The position numbers and the translations under genes are program-made. From the NCBI RefSeq assembly GCF_036324505.1, contig NC_086365.1, forward strand, positions 3,530,655-3,594,654: 64,000 nucleotides of DNA, written 5' to 3'. Source of the stretch: Eleginops maclovinus (Eukaryota; Chordata; Actinopteri; Perciformes; Eleginopidae). The notes under the pieces were generated by a model, which was not told the DNA's origin, searched no databases, and saw only the letters and a list, made by a program, of their open reading frames with translations. This document shows, one piece after another, positions 1 through 13,772 of the stretch (its first letter is position 1; each line of letters opens with the position of its first letter).

Positions 1-732
1 TCTCTGAAACCAATTGAGAGTTTCCTTGGCTGTGTGTTTGGGGTTATTGTCTTTCTGAAATGTCCACCCTCGTTTCATCTTCACCACCCTGGTAGATGGC
101 AGCAGATTATAAAGAATGTCTCTGTACATTTTTCCATTCATCCTTCCTTCAAGTATATGAAGTATATGAGCTCCAAGCTTCACTGTTGGTATGGTGTTTC
201 TGGGGTGATGTGCAGTGCCATTTGACCTCCAAACATGCTGTGTATTATGGCATCCAAGGAGTTCAATTTTGGACTCATCTGATCCGGCTATATTCTCCCA
301 GTATTTCACAGGCTTGTCTAAATGTTGAGCAGCAAACTTTAAACGAGCTTCAACGTACTTGTTCTTCAGCAATGGAGTCTTGCGTGGTGAGCGTGCATAC
401 AGGCCGTGGCGGTTGAGTGCATTACTTATTACTTATTGTTTTCTTTGAAACAATTGTACCTTCCAGGTCTTTCTGAAGGTCTCCACAAGTGGTCCTTGAC
501 TCTTGGACAACTCTTTCGATAATTATTTTCACTCCTCTGTCAGAAATCTTGCGAGGAGCACCTGGTTGTGACTGGTTTATGGTGAGTTGATGTGCTTTCC
601 ACTTCCGGATTATGGCTCCAACAGTGCTCACTGGAACATTCAGGAGTTTAGAAATCTTTCTGTAATGCCATCAGTATGTTTTGCAACAAGGTTGCGAAGG
701 TCTTGAGAGAGCTCTTTGCTTTTACCCATCAT
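1..732 (-). pseudogene. Tc1-like transposase pseudogene (5' part)
   Basis: From the ATG pair at 727-732 on the - strand the frame gives the usual Tc1 N-terminus (MMGKSKELSQDLRNLVAKHT), then stops near 640. It resumes in another frame (422-631) with the second helix-turn-helix stretch, including AIIRKWKAH and GAPRKISDRG. Further left, positions 1-420 still read as the DDE domain region ([11 protein letters not shown] near 20-70) but with breaks. The frame changes and stop codons make it non-functional. A live copy would cut and paste DNA at TA sites. The C-terminus lies beyond position 1. Confidence 0.8.
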
Positions 733-1110
733 GAGATCTTTCTTGTGTGACACCTTGGTAATGAGAGACCTTTTTATAGGCCATCAGTTGGGACTGAACC
801 AGCTGATATTAATTTGCACTGACAAGGGGCGGGACTTCTTTCTAATTACTGATAGATTTCAGCGGGTGTCTTGGCTTTCCATACCTTTTTGCACCTCCCT
901 TTCTTCATGTGTTCAATACTTTTTGCCTTTGTCATTCCATTTTAATACACATAACTTAATCTATGGACATCTATGGTTTGATTTCTTTGCATGAGTGGAT
1001 TGAGGGGTTGTTACCGACATCTGATGAAAATTTCATGTCAACAGCACCTTTTAGAAATATATTTACTGAGAAAAATTGTGACGTGTTCAATACTTATTTT
1101 GCCCGCTGTA
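1..1110 (-). mobile_element. Tc1/mariner element, decayed, cut by the window edge
   Basis: The - strand reads as a fish Tc1-like transposon. Its outer end is at about 1110, where the sequence ends in GCCCGCTGTA next to a TA. Inside, GTGTTCAATACTT occurs at 1083-1095 and again at 909-921, both in the same orientation, which is the inverted/direct-repeat end structure of Tc1-family elements. The transposase reading frame starts near 732 and runs leftward off the window. The other end and the last catalytic residue are outside the window. The element lies upstream of the exoc4 last exon, probably in an intron. Confidence 0.85.
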
Positions 1111-1852
1111 TACTCCCGGTACGAGACCATTTTTTTTGGCCAACCAAATCAGCCTTGAAAAAGCAGACTGAGGAAGAAGGACTAAAACTAGAATATTCAT
1201 CAATGTGTTTTTACCACCTCTGAAGAAACTCACGCAAAATGAGGAAAGGAAGTGATCACAGCAGGAAATTTGCTTTGAGAAAGACTGCAGATGCTTGCCT
1301 GTGTACCCATGTACTTTTATGTTCCCCATGAGTGTGTATGTGACTCTGCTTTTGCTTTTCCTCTGCGCCTGCATGCCTGTATGGGAAAGGGAAAGACCGG
1401 GACAAGGGCACAGTAATAACCATTGATCTGAGTTAAAACTAAGAAAGACCTGGAAACCAGCACTGCAGAATTCTTGAACACACACACACTCTCTCCTCGA
1501 TTGCTGAGAAGCATGGGGAAACAGTGCCACCTTGTGCATGAAAGCATGTTAATATACAATTCACCTCTGTGGAAACCTACTGTATGGCAATTGCTGTGGT
1601 TTCTGTTGTTGGCACAGTGTGGACTCTCTTGTGTGTGTTTGTGTGTGTGTGAGTGTTTATAGTAAAGGTCCTATAGCGCTCTCTTGTCTCTCAGTCAGAA
1701 ATTTGGCAGTGATTTGGTGTGTGGGTCAAGGTCACACACACACCTAAACACTAACACACAACACACAAGTGGACACACACAGACCATCTGCTCAGAAACA
1801 GTTCAAGGCCTCAGTCCGATTCTGCAGAACTGCGCGTCGCTGCAATGTCACA

Positions 1853-1985
<133 letters not shown>

Positions 1986-2201
1986 ACGTGTGCTTGTGTT
2001 TATTGGCATAGCCCTCAACCTTGTCTCTCCATTGATCTCCTCTCATTGTGAGCAGCCTTCTCTCTATCTCACTCTCCTTTGATGATTTCTATTTTCTTGA
2101 CAGAAGCAGAGAGGAGATAGAGGCAATGTTGTAGGTGAGTCTTTTGTAAAAGCTAGAAGTTACAAAGAAAATAAATACGACAAACTTTCTAAAGTCTTAG
2201 T

Positions 2202-2214
2202 GTTGCCTGGCAAC
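2202..2214. promoter_or_regulatory. RFX X-box-like inverted repeat
   Basis: GTTGCC-T-GGCAAC is a perfect 6+1+6 inverted repeat matching the X-box consensus for RFX transcription factors (GTNRCC, 0-3 base spacer, RGYAAC). It stands about 6 kb upstream of the exoc4 last exon in presumed intronic DNA. Function is inferred from the motif alone; a 13-bp match can occur by chance. Confidence 0.35.
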
Positions 2215-3288
2215 AGTCCACTTCAGCTTTTACAGAATGTTTGTTTAGCTTGGCAAAAGATTTAGAAACCTAAAATAGAGATCAAAAATAATTAACTGTC
2301 ATTGACATTTGAAATCCATGCTCATATTGTTTGCCTGGATGTTTTTTTTCTAGCATTGCTTGGTTAGCAAGTGACCTTAAACAATTCAAAATGTCTGTCA
2401 TAGTCCCATAGCAAATTTAATGTAAATATATGTGTTTGTCAAAATGGATGCTATGTCTGCCGCAAAATTTAGAGTATGTTTTCCAGGTTTTCTTTGACAT
2501 GACATCCTCATAACACACACTCACGGACACAAACACACACGGTGGAGCTCTGCTCTGCCCAGTGACCCGTGTAGGCAGGCTGCAGGGCTGTCATAACAGC
2601 CTAGCTAACTCACGAGTGCCTTAGCCATAGCTAGGCTAAACACCAGGCTGTCAGGCTCACTGCAGTGATGCCCCAGAGTTCACCCACCTGTCTGCTGCTG
2701 GAAATTATAGCAATGTTCGGCCGTACATGTGTGAATTGTACACCTTGTGTACTATGAATTGTCCCTGAAGTGTACCGCCCCAGCCTGTGTGTGTCTCAAT
2801 GATCCGGTGTGTGCGCACCAGCAAACAAACTGCCTTTGGTTTGGTGTGTGTGGAGGTGACAGGCTGGTGTGTCTACAGAGAAGGTGGTAATAAGTACAGT
2901 TGACGGCCGTGTCAGGAAGGTAGTGGGTGTCAACAGATGAAACTGTTTGTATTTAGGCCTGGCTTTGGTACACTGTCACTCCGCTCAGCTTCTATCTCCC
3001 TTCTTGTCACCTTGTGTCTCTCCCTTTATCTCTCTCTTCCTTTCTCAGTCCCTTTTATTCATTTTCCTTTCCCATCTTCAACCACCACCTCTGCTGAATT
3101 GTTTTTCTCACTGCTACCTTTTTCTCCCAGCCCCTCCCTTTGCTTCCTCTGTGTGCATGCGCAGGAGGCCCGACGATGATGGTCTTTGCTGATGAAGCCT
3201 GTCTATCCGTGCTTTGTGTGTGTATGTGTTCATGTATGTGCATCTTGCAGCATAATGACTCTGGTGTTGCTGATATAGCCAGAATGTA

Positions 3289-3418
<130 letters not shown>

Positions 3419-4278
3419 GTGCGTTGCAAAGCATGATGGAACTGGTCTTTGCTGATGAAGCTTTAGTCTCTGTCTCTGCAGACCTTTTCTCATTACAGGA
3501 TGAGAGACAAATGCACTGCTTTGGAGGGAGAAAGACAGAAGGAGGCGAGGAAAATTGAAAAAAAGCACAAGGATTCATAGATTGAGACTAAATCCACACT
3601 AACCAGGTTCATTTTGAAATATAGTTTGTATGTCATAATGACTACAATAGCATTTTTACAACATATTGAAAAGTTACCTCTTCTTTTAATGCCAAAGAGG
3701 CTGAACATGTATCTTAACTTCCCTTTCAGCCCCAGTGACTGTTATATCACCAACAAGTATGGTTCCATCTGATATAGGTTATAAAGCACCTTCAAAATGA
3801 CACAAGTGCATTACAATAACAGGAGAACAAACACAGAGAAAAATGTACTTAAATGTCATTAAACATAAATGAAAAGCCATTTTGTTGTTTTTTAAGTGAT
3901 TTAAGTAACAAGAGTTTGAAGCTCTGATAAACTCAGGCAGGTCATGATGGAGAGGTCTCCCATCCTCTCCCCATCCCTCCCCCACTAACTAACGTGTTGT
4001 TCCAAACGCGCTGACAGAGGCAGCCTCTAATGGCCTTAATATTGTACATGTCGGGAATGAGGGAGAATAAATTGTGCTGATTCTTGTCTTTCTCTTGCTT
4101 TTCCTCTCTTTTCTCTCTCTGTCTCTGTCTTTTCCTCCTGCTCTCCCTTTGTTTTCTTATTCATAACTGTCTGGCCTATGCTGCATCATAAATTAACTTA
4201 ATATTATGTGTATACAACGAAAGGGAGGAGGGTGGCTTATTAAAATTTAATAGAAAAGCGCACCGCGGAAGCATGTTG

Positions 4279-4298
4279 ACACACACACACACACACAC
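4279..4298. repeat. Short (AC)10 microsatellite
   Basis: Ten AC units in presumed exoc4 intronic DNA. Confidence 0.9.
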
Positions 4299-4760
4299 TG
4301 ATTACTATAGCAGTGCTCTTATAGATGGGACTTCTAGTGGAAGCAGGTGGAAATTGGTCAAATCAGTGAAAATGGAAGACACAGGGGGAGACAAAACAAC
4401 AATTCACTTTGGTTTTGTTAGGAAAAGAATGCCGGTTTAATTAACCAGCTGCATTTTTAACTGATAAAAAGACGTGTATGTTTGTGTGTAAGCGTGTGTG
4501 TCACTGGGGGTTCCTTCTTGATGGTGGGGTGCCGAGAGATTTAATCTTATTAACAGCCCTTACCCTGTTTGGCAAATGGCTTTCCAACTGCTCGGGTAAT
4601 GAACTGTTTGAAAGTGTTTTCAGCACACACTAACATACATCACTCAGGCACAGAGACGCACACAAACACACCTTACTCTTCTGAGCCAGCCCCCTCCCCT
4701 TTATACTGAACAGAGGCCAGATTGCCAGCTGTCTTTAGGATTTACACATACACACTCACA

Positions 4761-4883
<123 letters not shown>

Positions 4884-7800
4884 CTAGCTGACAGCCTAGT
4901 CTTGTTATTAGATGCTACAGAAAAAACAGCTCTGGATTTATTATCCCATTATCAGTTATAAATGAGCATCAGTAGATCGGCTTTTAACAAATCCTGTGTG
5001 GGATTCTTCCAAAATGCATCACTGCCAGGTAAATTATAGTTGCTATTATTCTGTAGTTAAGTCCTGTTTTATAGCACTGATGAGGTGGGCTATTTTTACT
5101 TTGACTTGGCGGCTGCTTTTACAGATTGATTCCAAAGCTTTCAAGCCACTTTTTCTATTTGATAAGTTCATACAACAACTGGAGGAAAATGTGAAGATAG
5201 AATGTGGTGTTTGTGAAAGTGATACAAGTCATAGTCAACAAAACCTTGGAGATGATTGGTGCTGGAAACATTTTGTATTTAGGTTTTACATTTATTGACA
5301 TTATAATTTGAACACAATACCCAATAATAAGGGCGGAAACACACTTTTCAGTAACCGGCAAACAACAGAACAACAAACTGTTTACACAAATCCTTCACTC
5401 ACATATACTTAAAATCAGTTTCAGGTAGTCAGGTGCTCCTATTTATTGCTCTGTTCAAAATCATCACTTTCTTTCCCCTGCTAAGCTACTTCCAATTGAG
5501 AGCTGAGGAGGTATTTTTGAACGAGGGTATCCTTCTCTTCAAAGCTTCTTCCCTAAACAAAAGAAATGTGTGTTTTCTTTTCGGTTTGTTTTCTTCCCAT
5601 TAGATTATATAAAGAGACAATTTGCCTCTAGCGTGCAGTTAATCGGCGGGTCTAGGGAAAGAAATGGTAATGCTTTCGAGCTGGTGTTATTTTTGAGTGA
5701 ATTGTGCCGACACTTAAACACGTACTGTGCAGCAGCAAAGCAGAGACACTGCACCAGCATTTAGATGTTTGCAGAAAATACATCATGAGATAAAACCACA
5801 TGTGGGAGCCATCCTACTCTTTTGCCTTTCTTCTATCCTGCCCCCCGGTAAAGGAGTAAACCAATGTGACCCTCATCAATATTGACAAGCGTATTCATGA
5901 AATGAGCTCAAGGATGGAAAAATGAACAAGACCTTGGAGAGAAATAGAGAGCCGGATTGAGAATAAGACAGAATGCAAATGCTTCGATGACCAAGGGCAT
6001 TACTTGTCAGAGGAAGGCCAAAAAACAGACATTATTCACCTCTATTCTCATCTCTTCAGCCATCACTCTTTTTTCCTCTCCTTGTATCTCTCCTTCTCTA
6101 TCTCACTCATTGTACCCCTCCATTACTTTTTCCAGGTCTTTTGGTATGGTTGAGTCTCTAAAATGACAGCACATAAAACACCTTAGAACAGAAGCTCCCA
6201 GAGTGCTCATTAAGGCCTTGTTGGCATCGAAAATGATCACCTCAAGAAGGTAATGGGTCTTGGATGGGGGATGGAGCTAAACAGATGAGATAAAAATATA
6301 TTTTCTTACTAAAGTGTCTTTTTACTGCGCCATATCAAAAATCACTAAAGATTCAAATCCATTTACTTCCTCTGGCACAACGGAGAGATTAACCCTCTCT
6401 CTCCAGATGCTTTGATGGACTAAAAATATAAATCGCTCTTTCTCCGCTGTCTTATAAAGAGAGGTTTGAAAACAGGTGGACTCAACACCTCCAAGGCCTT
6501 TTATCAGCCCTAGATTATCAGAGTAATCTCTCTCCACTGAACAGCAAAGCAGCAGGAGACACTGCTCAGTAGCCAGTATCCGACCTTGGCCAAAGTGGCT
6601 AGTTAATGCTCGGAAAAGAAAAGTTATTTTGCCTGAAAGTGTTTCATGAGCGTTTTCAGCGACACAAGCAGACACAAGCTCATTAGAATGCATATATAGC
6701 CGCTCTTGTTACACTGGGAGCCATAACAGCATGTCTACCCAGGAGGAGCAGCATGAGCAGCATGTAAGCAGCAGCCGCTTCAGTCCTCCCTCTGTGTCTA
6801 CGCAGGATGTGTTCAGGCGCAGTGTTGAGTCTAGGTCACACAAGTGTTGTAGTTATGACGCACAAAAGAAAGGAGGGAGAGGTGCTGTACCAGTTGTTTT
6901 AAATGTTTGGCTTAGCCGCTTTAAATTGTATTTACTTTACATCACGCTTTACATCGTAATGCTTCTGTGCTTTAGAAATAAGATTATTCTCTTACTGCTG
7001 CAGGCCTCCATTGGTTCCCATTCATTTCCATACAATACGGACATCCATTAACGGAAATACCAGGCAACAACAATGTCATATTGACAAAAATGAGACTTGA
7101 TCTCCACTGTGATGAATTACCCAACTGAAGCAAATTTTAAGAGCCACCTTATTGATTTTCGTATCGTACGAAAATGAATGGAAACAAATAGCTTCTTACA
7201 ATAGCTCCACAACAGAATAGAATGAATAGACCTTGAGGTCAGATTGTTTTGTAACTGAGTTACAAAAATGTTATTTTCCTTTCAAGCATGCATGACACAA
7301 CGTGGTTTGTTTGTTTGTGGCACCTCTTTTCTTCTTGTGCTGACTGTATACACAACCTAATGGAAGATAGCATTGAGTGTATCTTCACAGAATGAGATTC
7401 CTCCTTTAGCCAGGGGCAGACAGTGATGAAATATATTCTAGTGTGTGCCTACGTTTCTGTGTGTGTGTTGGAGAGCATAGTTTTCTGGATGACACAAACA
7501 CACTCTCTTTCCCTCTCGTCAATATTTGACCTGCTCTGCCCCCGAGCAAATAATAATTGTCCTTCCTGCATCCTAATACACTCCTGCGCATTACCTTACC
7601 TCCAGTTTCTCTCCACGTAGTGTTTTTCTTTGTTGATCCCAAGCTACCGTCAAACTGCAATCCATATCGTATATAGCCTTCTAGTTTATTCCGCTGCTAA
7701 TGGATTTCAACAAGTGTAACATCCAATACATTCACAAGGGGTCTGCCTCTAGATATTCAATTATAAATACTGACAGACTAAATTTAACAAATGCACAGTC

Positions 7801-8324
7801 TCCCCTCCATTCTGTTTGACCTTTACATGTGATTCTTGAGTCAGCAGTTGAAAATGTGACTCTTTCCTATCAGTGTGTACTTCATGGTCTTTTTCAAATG
7901 GCCCGTTGCGGATCAGTTCCTGGTTAAAGACATATTAATTCTACACACGCCTCTTTCCTCTTTGGCTCTGTCAACAGTGTTTCATTAAAACGGTCTCAGT
8001 AGTTTGTTGCCGGTGAATGTTTTCCCTCTAACTTCAGCTCCCGTTGGTGCGGTCCTTGAAGTTCATTCTAAGAAAATTGAGCTTGACAGCAACAGCAGTT
8101 AGTTTGGCTTTTGTGTTTCCCCTTTGTTGTTGCTGCTCCTTTTGATTCGGAAAAGGAATAATGCAAAGAGGAATACAAAGTGGTATTAGCTTTTTTTTCC
8201 CTTTCTTTCCCCATTATTTTCTATCATTCTCTCTACTTTGCTGCTCTCTCAACTCATTTTCTCTATTCATAACCCCCCTGACATGTTCTCCCTCCCTCTT
8301 GTTTCCTCTTATCTCTCCATCCAG

Positions 8325-8562
8325 GCAGTACTATGAGATGCTGTACAACACTGCAGACGAGCTGCTGAATCTGGTGGTGGATCAGGGTGTGCGCTACACG
8401 GAGCTGGAGTACATCAATGCCCTGTCCTTGCTCCATCGCAGCCAGACGGGTGTAGGAGACCTGAGCACCCAGAACATCCGTCTGCAGAGGCTGAAGGAGA
8501 TCATCTGTGAGCAGGCCGCCATCAAACAGGCAACCAAGGACAAGAAGATCACTACGGTGTAA
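8325..8562 (+). CDS. exoc4: Exocyst complex component 4 (Sec8), last coding exon
   Basis: EXOC4/Sec8 is a subunit of the octameric exocyst, which tethers secretory vesicles to the plasma membrane before SNARE fusion. This exon encodes the last 78 residues, starting [20 protein letters not shown] after one Gln and ending KDKKITTV before a TAA. I recognise this as the highly conserved C-terminus of vertebrate EXOC4. The acceptor is CCAG at 8321-8324; a second AG four bases on (8327-8328) would change the phase, so the exact start depends on the upstream exon, which is outside the window. The last residues (T-T-V) form a class I PDZ ligand, known in mammalian Sec8 to bind MAGUK proteins such as SAP102. 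The rest of the gene lies to the left. Confidence 0.93.
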
Positions 8563-8775
8563 AGATAAAACAGAACCGGGGTCCACTGGGGGGTTGATGA
8601 CCGGGAAACACATTTTATTTCAGCTCCTTCAGATCTGTCTGGCAGGAATATGTGCTGCAGATAATTGGGTCATGCAAGAGTAAGGAATTAAAGGGCAAAC
8701 ACTTGCAGTAGAGGGGGATCTTTAAGAATTACGTTAGAAAACATTGAAATAAAGCCTTGCTTGAGATATAAATCA
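8563..8775 (+). other. exoc4: exoc4 3' UTR with poly(A) signal
   Basis: After the stop codon the first AATAAA is at 8748-8753, about 190 bases downstream, giving a short predicted 3' UTR. The cleavage point is estimated at 10-25 bases past the signal; later signals cannot be excluded. Confidence 0.55.
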
Positions 8776-11125
8776 TAATGTGAGTGAAATCTTTTGACCG
8801 ATAATATGTCGTCTCCATTTCATCCGTGATAAAATGTACTATAGTTAGAGGGTTGACACAGATACAGCTTCAACTCTGGGCTTGTAGAATATATATAAAT
8901 GTATCTCAGTGTATGCAGCGCTGGCTTACTCTAATTGGGAAGTGAGGTGACAGCCAACCCAACTGCAACGTTTGCAAGTTTAGTTTGTTATGTATCTATG
9001 TCATAAGGTATCCTTTATCAATTCACACTTTTAAAAAGGAAACATAGAAATTCATCAGTTGCGCTGCGACTCTTAATGGTCCCCCGCTGACCGTGACTCG
9101 AGCTCCAGATAAAAGGCGATTGTCTTGGACTATCACCCGAACTTGGGCCCCATCTCATCTCATTTTCCTATTAGATCTAAACTGCTGCTCTCAATTACAC
9201 CTCTATCACTCCTCTCCTGGCAGCCCCATGGGCCCACTGATTCTGTCTACAATAACAGATGCCAGATTAGACCGTCTGTATGAGGCCACATCTTCCGCCT
9301 GCTGCCAATTTTCGGTTTGTCCCCCAAGATTTCCCTAGCTGAGAATTGTATCATATCTATGGCTGTTGAAAATCTCTTTTATTTGTCTTTTTTTTCTCAT
9401 AGTTTGTGCACTAAACTTATGTGGAAAGTTTTGAGTTTCATCCTTCCATAAACCAGGGATAAGGTTTATTTCAATTATTATTTTTCAAGTCTAAGATATC
9501 ACAGTGGAAGGAATTTTATGAGGACATGTTTAGGAATACATTTCCTCAGTCGTACTAGCTCTATAGCCGAGATGATACAGTTCTGAATCTTCATTTCACT
9601 ACTCACCCCACTTGTCTGCAAGTCTTCTAAAGTGAACCAAATGTATAAACTCAAGAGGCGATCACAAATCATTCCCCTTCCTGCAACCCCCCGTGTTTTT
9701 AGTTCATTAACTTTGGTGAGAAGTTCTTAACGAGAGCGGGAGCTGGGTATGGGAGCCTTGTCAATACGGCAGGCCCGCCGCTGGTCTCCCCGAAGCCCAC
9801 AAAGCAATCCATCATAATGACACACAGGTTGGGATCGATGGGAAAACAACACGGGGCTGCTGAGGGGTTTGCCTACCACTCTGAAATGTACACTTGGTGT
9901 TAATTCTGAAATCTGCTCATTCAGCTGTTAGCTTCTTTTGTAAGGTTATACATGAGAAACTTTAATACAATGTTAACCAACTGTGTCATGTCACACATGG
10001 ATACTATTATACTAGATTCCCACTGCACACGTATATCGTCTAAAGGTCCAGAAGGCTTATGTATTGGGCATACTTCATATATAAGTGTGAACCACTCCTG
10101 CTGTCATTGCTTTTTATTCATAAATGAAATGTACTTTTTTTTTTATTTAGAAGCAAAACTGAGCTTATATGCCTTTCTATCTCAATTTTTATTTGCAATG
10201 GACCTTTATTTTGCACAGTCATTTCTATGTTTCAAAAAAGAATGTATGGAAATCTCTACATTGAAATGTGTAAGTCTTGAAAAAGTTTAAACATCATTTT
10301 TCGACTGTTTTTATTGACATCTTAGAAATGCTCTCATATTTGTCTAGTCTAAATTAAGCACACATGATTTGTTTATATATACTCTAATAAACTGAAAAAA
10401 TTAATCCTTCAAATTCAATCATGTTTTTTGTGTGTTGCACAGTGTTTTTCCTTAGCCGAATAATGCTCATATTTTCCACTGCGGGAAGCACAGCTGACAG
10501 AGTTAATGAGAACAGTAACACCTCTCTTGTCATGACAGCCCAGTCCATCACTGTTTTGGTGCATCGGAGACTTTACTGATACCACCTTATGTCATGCAGT
10601 ATTAGTGAGACCAGCGCTGGAGGATGTGTTATCCCTGACAGCTGTGATGTGTTGTCGGACATGGTTTGAAGCATGAAGTGCAGCATATTGGAATCAGGAA
10701 AACAAACAGACAACACACCACCTGAAGGCCACCTGAAGCCCTGAGTTGTTGGCGTAAATCCATATCTGTCGGTACAGTCTAGTGTGATGTTTGCACCGCC
10801 TCTATGTTATCAATAGTTCTACAGTAACTGTCATGGACTCCCGAAGGCGAAATCCAAATTTAAGAATCAGTATGAGCCTGCAGCTGATATTTATTATACG
10901 AAATTGGAAATCTTAATTTTTTTGTTTCTAATAATTGCGTTTGGTTTTATTTAACGTTGTGGGCCTTACACCATTTGAAGGTTTTGTGAATTGTGTTCCT
11001 TTTGGGAATGCATGTCAAGTAAATACTGCGAAGGTTGGCTCTGTGTTATATGTTTTTTTAACTTACAAGGCTGGTAACACATTGCAGCTATCCCAGGAGG
11101 ATTTTGAGATGTAAGGTTGTTTTCC
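8776..11125. other. Intergenic stretch between exoc4 and the repeat block
   Basis: No gene, RNA gene or clear transposon was recognised. Open frames are short and show no family resemblance. The part near 9600-9870 is less AT-rich than its surroundings and free of simple repeats; it could hold conserved non-coding sequence, but nothing here shows that directly. Confidence 0.45.
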
Positions 11126-12107
11126 ATTGGCGTAAAGTAACTACTAAATTACATTTTTGAGGGATTTGTACTTTTGCTACTTTGTACTACTCCACTACAA
11201 CTCAGTGTTAAATGGTGTACTTTTACTCCACTACATTTATTTAATATGTTTTTATTTACTTGGCAGATGTAGATTAATGATGTGAAATATAATCAACAAA
11301 GACTTTAGATATAGTACATTTCACATTCTAACCTGCACTACACAAAGGACTTGTAATTGGCTGCAGCTTTAGCAGCTGTGATAACACTTTAATGCATCAA
11401 TAATTATAATCAAAACATATAATACATATGATTCTGAAATGTACTTTTACCTTTGGTACTTAAGTATATTCTGATGCTAATGCTTTTGTACTTTCACTTA
11501 ACCCTTAGATGCATAAGTGGGTCAAAAATGACCCGGTGAGGTTGTTTTCTTGAAATATCTTCGTAATGAAAAATTGTTATCATTTCATATTCCAGGTATT
11601 CCTCAAAAAACATGTTTTTGATATAATTACATTTACATTTTTAACTTACCTTTTATATATTTTAAGAAATTGTAATTTTTGTATTACTACCCCAAGCTTC
11701 CATAAGTGGGTCAAAAATGACCCGCATGCATTTTCTATGGAATCCAATGGGAACCTTTGATTCTTATCAACTGTGGCTGTCAGGAATACATTAACTGTGG
11801 ACCACACAGACTATATCAGAAGTGTCACCCTCAGGAAGATTATTTTACACAGCAACAGCTGATACGTGTAAGTATTATCTTCATATAATATTGTGTGTGT
11901 GTCTTTCAGGACTGTTGTTATTATTATGTATCAACAAATTAGCCTACTTTATAACTAGCTAACACTAGCTAGCTAACTAAGATAGCTAACATTACTATAT
12001 GTATTGTGTGTGCGTGTGTGTGTGTGTGTGTGTGAGTGTATTCATTTATATAGCTACATATTGATCTATTGAAAACATTACTCTTATGTTTCCTCATCCA
12101 AGGTGTC

Positions 12108-13137
12108 ATGGCTGCTAGATACACAGCTGAAATGGTCCTACAGATGCTGGATGATGGAGAGGCAGTAACGGGGTTGGACTCTGAGTCTGAAATTTCTGAT
12201 GATGAGGACCCAGACTATTGTCCAGGTGGCAGTGGCAGTCGTCCACCTGGAAATCCAACTGAACAGGATCAATCTGACTCAGAAGATTCCTCTTCTGTGT
12301 CTTCTGAAGAAGAAAGTGTCCAAATCATGTCCAACAGAATGAGTCGGAAGGGCTCTTACTGGAGCGAGTTACCTCCCACCCAGGGCAGAACACAGAGCCA
12401 CAATATACTCAGAAGTCGGTCAGGGCCTGCACAAGGGCTTAGCACCACTGTCTCACCAAAAGATGCATGGGAGCTCTTTATCACTGATGATATAATACAA
12501 GAGGTGATCAAGTGCACAAACTTGGAAGGACGGAGAGTAGCAACAGCTAGAGGAAAAGAATGGAAAAATGTCACCAAAGATGAATTCATGGCCTTCATTG
12601 GATTGACCCTGCTTGCAGGAAGTGAGAAGAACTGGGATGTATCAGTCCGTGAGCTGTTTGGGAGTCCTCTACATAATCCCATGTACAAGGCCACTATGGC
12701 TGTTGGAAGATTTGAAGACATTCGCCGTACCTTGCGCTTCGATGATAAGAGGACCAGCACCCAGAATTCAAGAGCGGAATCACCAATGCACGACGGCTCT
12801 TCCTCAAAGAGCTGTCAAAGGAGCTTGTCCCACCACACATGAGGAGTCGACTGGAAGGCTGCCCCCAACTGCAAACCCCGATTATTGAAACAATGGAAAG
12901 GTGTGGGGTGACAAAACCACAACCCAGCCACAGGAAAGAAGCAGACAGGGCCAACCAAAGAGAAAGAGGTGTCAGATCTGCCCAAGTAACAAAGATCGCA
13001 AAGTCAACAATAGGTGTGGGAAATGCAATGTACCTGTGTGCAATGATCACAGCCAGAAACAGGTAGTTTGTCTGAACTGCATTACAGTGATGAGACAAGA
13101 AGGCAAAACAGGGAAAAGAGATAGGAACTGTCAATGA
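12108..13137 (+). pseudogene. piggyBac (PGBD-type) transposase, core deleted
   Basis: From ATG 12108 the frame gives an acidic Ser-rich N-terminus (DSESEISDDEDPDYCPGG) and then the first part of the DDE_Tnp_1_7 domain (DEFMAFIGLTLLAGSEKNWD, AVGRFEDIRRTLRFDD) up to about 12760. It then jumps directly, in another frame, to the end of the domain (RRLFLKELSKELVPPHMRSR, about 12788-12847). The middle, which carries the catalytic Asp triad, is missing. A further frame change leads to the C-terminal cysteine-rich domain (CQICPSN, RCGKCNVPVCNDH, VCLNC; about 12973-13080), which in active elements binds the ends. The copy cannot make an active enzyme. Confidence 0.9.
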
Positions 13138-13148
13138 CTGGACAGTTA

Positions 13149-13304
<156 letters not shown>

Positions 13305-13772
13305 GACAATGGATGTTCACATTTTTCTATTGCTGTTCTGGGTAATTTTCTTTTTCAAAAATGTTAAAAAGTGAAAAATAAAGATATTTCAAACATGAAA
13401 TCATTCTTGTGTGGTCCTAAATATAATACTAAATATTATACAAGTGATTATTCTTAACCAAATTGACAAAAATGGCATAAAAACACATTGATTCTAATAT
13501 GGGTCATTTTTGACCCACTTATGGAAGAGTGTAGGGTCCAGTCACTCGTGCATCTAAGGGTTAAGAAATATTTTAAATGCATGACTTTTACTTGTGATAC
13601 AGTATTTTAACCCTGTAGTATTTCTATTTTTACTTAAGTAAAATATCGGAGTATTTCCAACACCACTGGTTGTTTACCCCTTCTGCTGTGTTAAATAAAG
13701 AGCTTAGCTTCGCCTTTTGGAGCGGGAAAACTACATGACCCACTATTCCTTTCACTTCTCACTTGTCTTATC

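Noticed and set aside
2104..2134. Possible 31-base exon between CTTGACAG and GTGAGT
   Set aside because: The splice motifs are fair, but the coded residues do not resemble any part of EXOC4 I know, and the length is not a codon multiple that could be tested without the neighbouring exons.
9600..9870. Less AT-rich, repeat-free block that might be a conserved enhancer
   Set aside because: Nothing in a single sequence can show conservation, and no clear motif cluster was seen.
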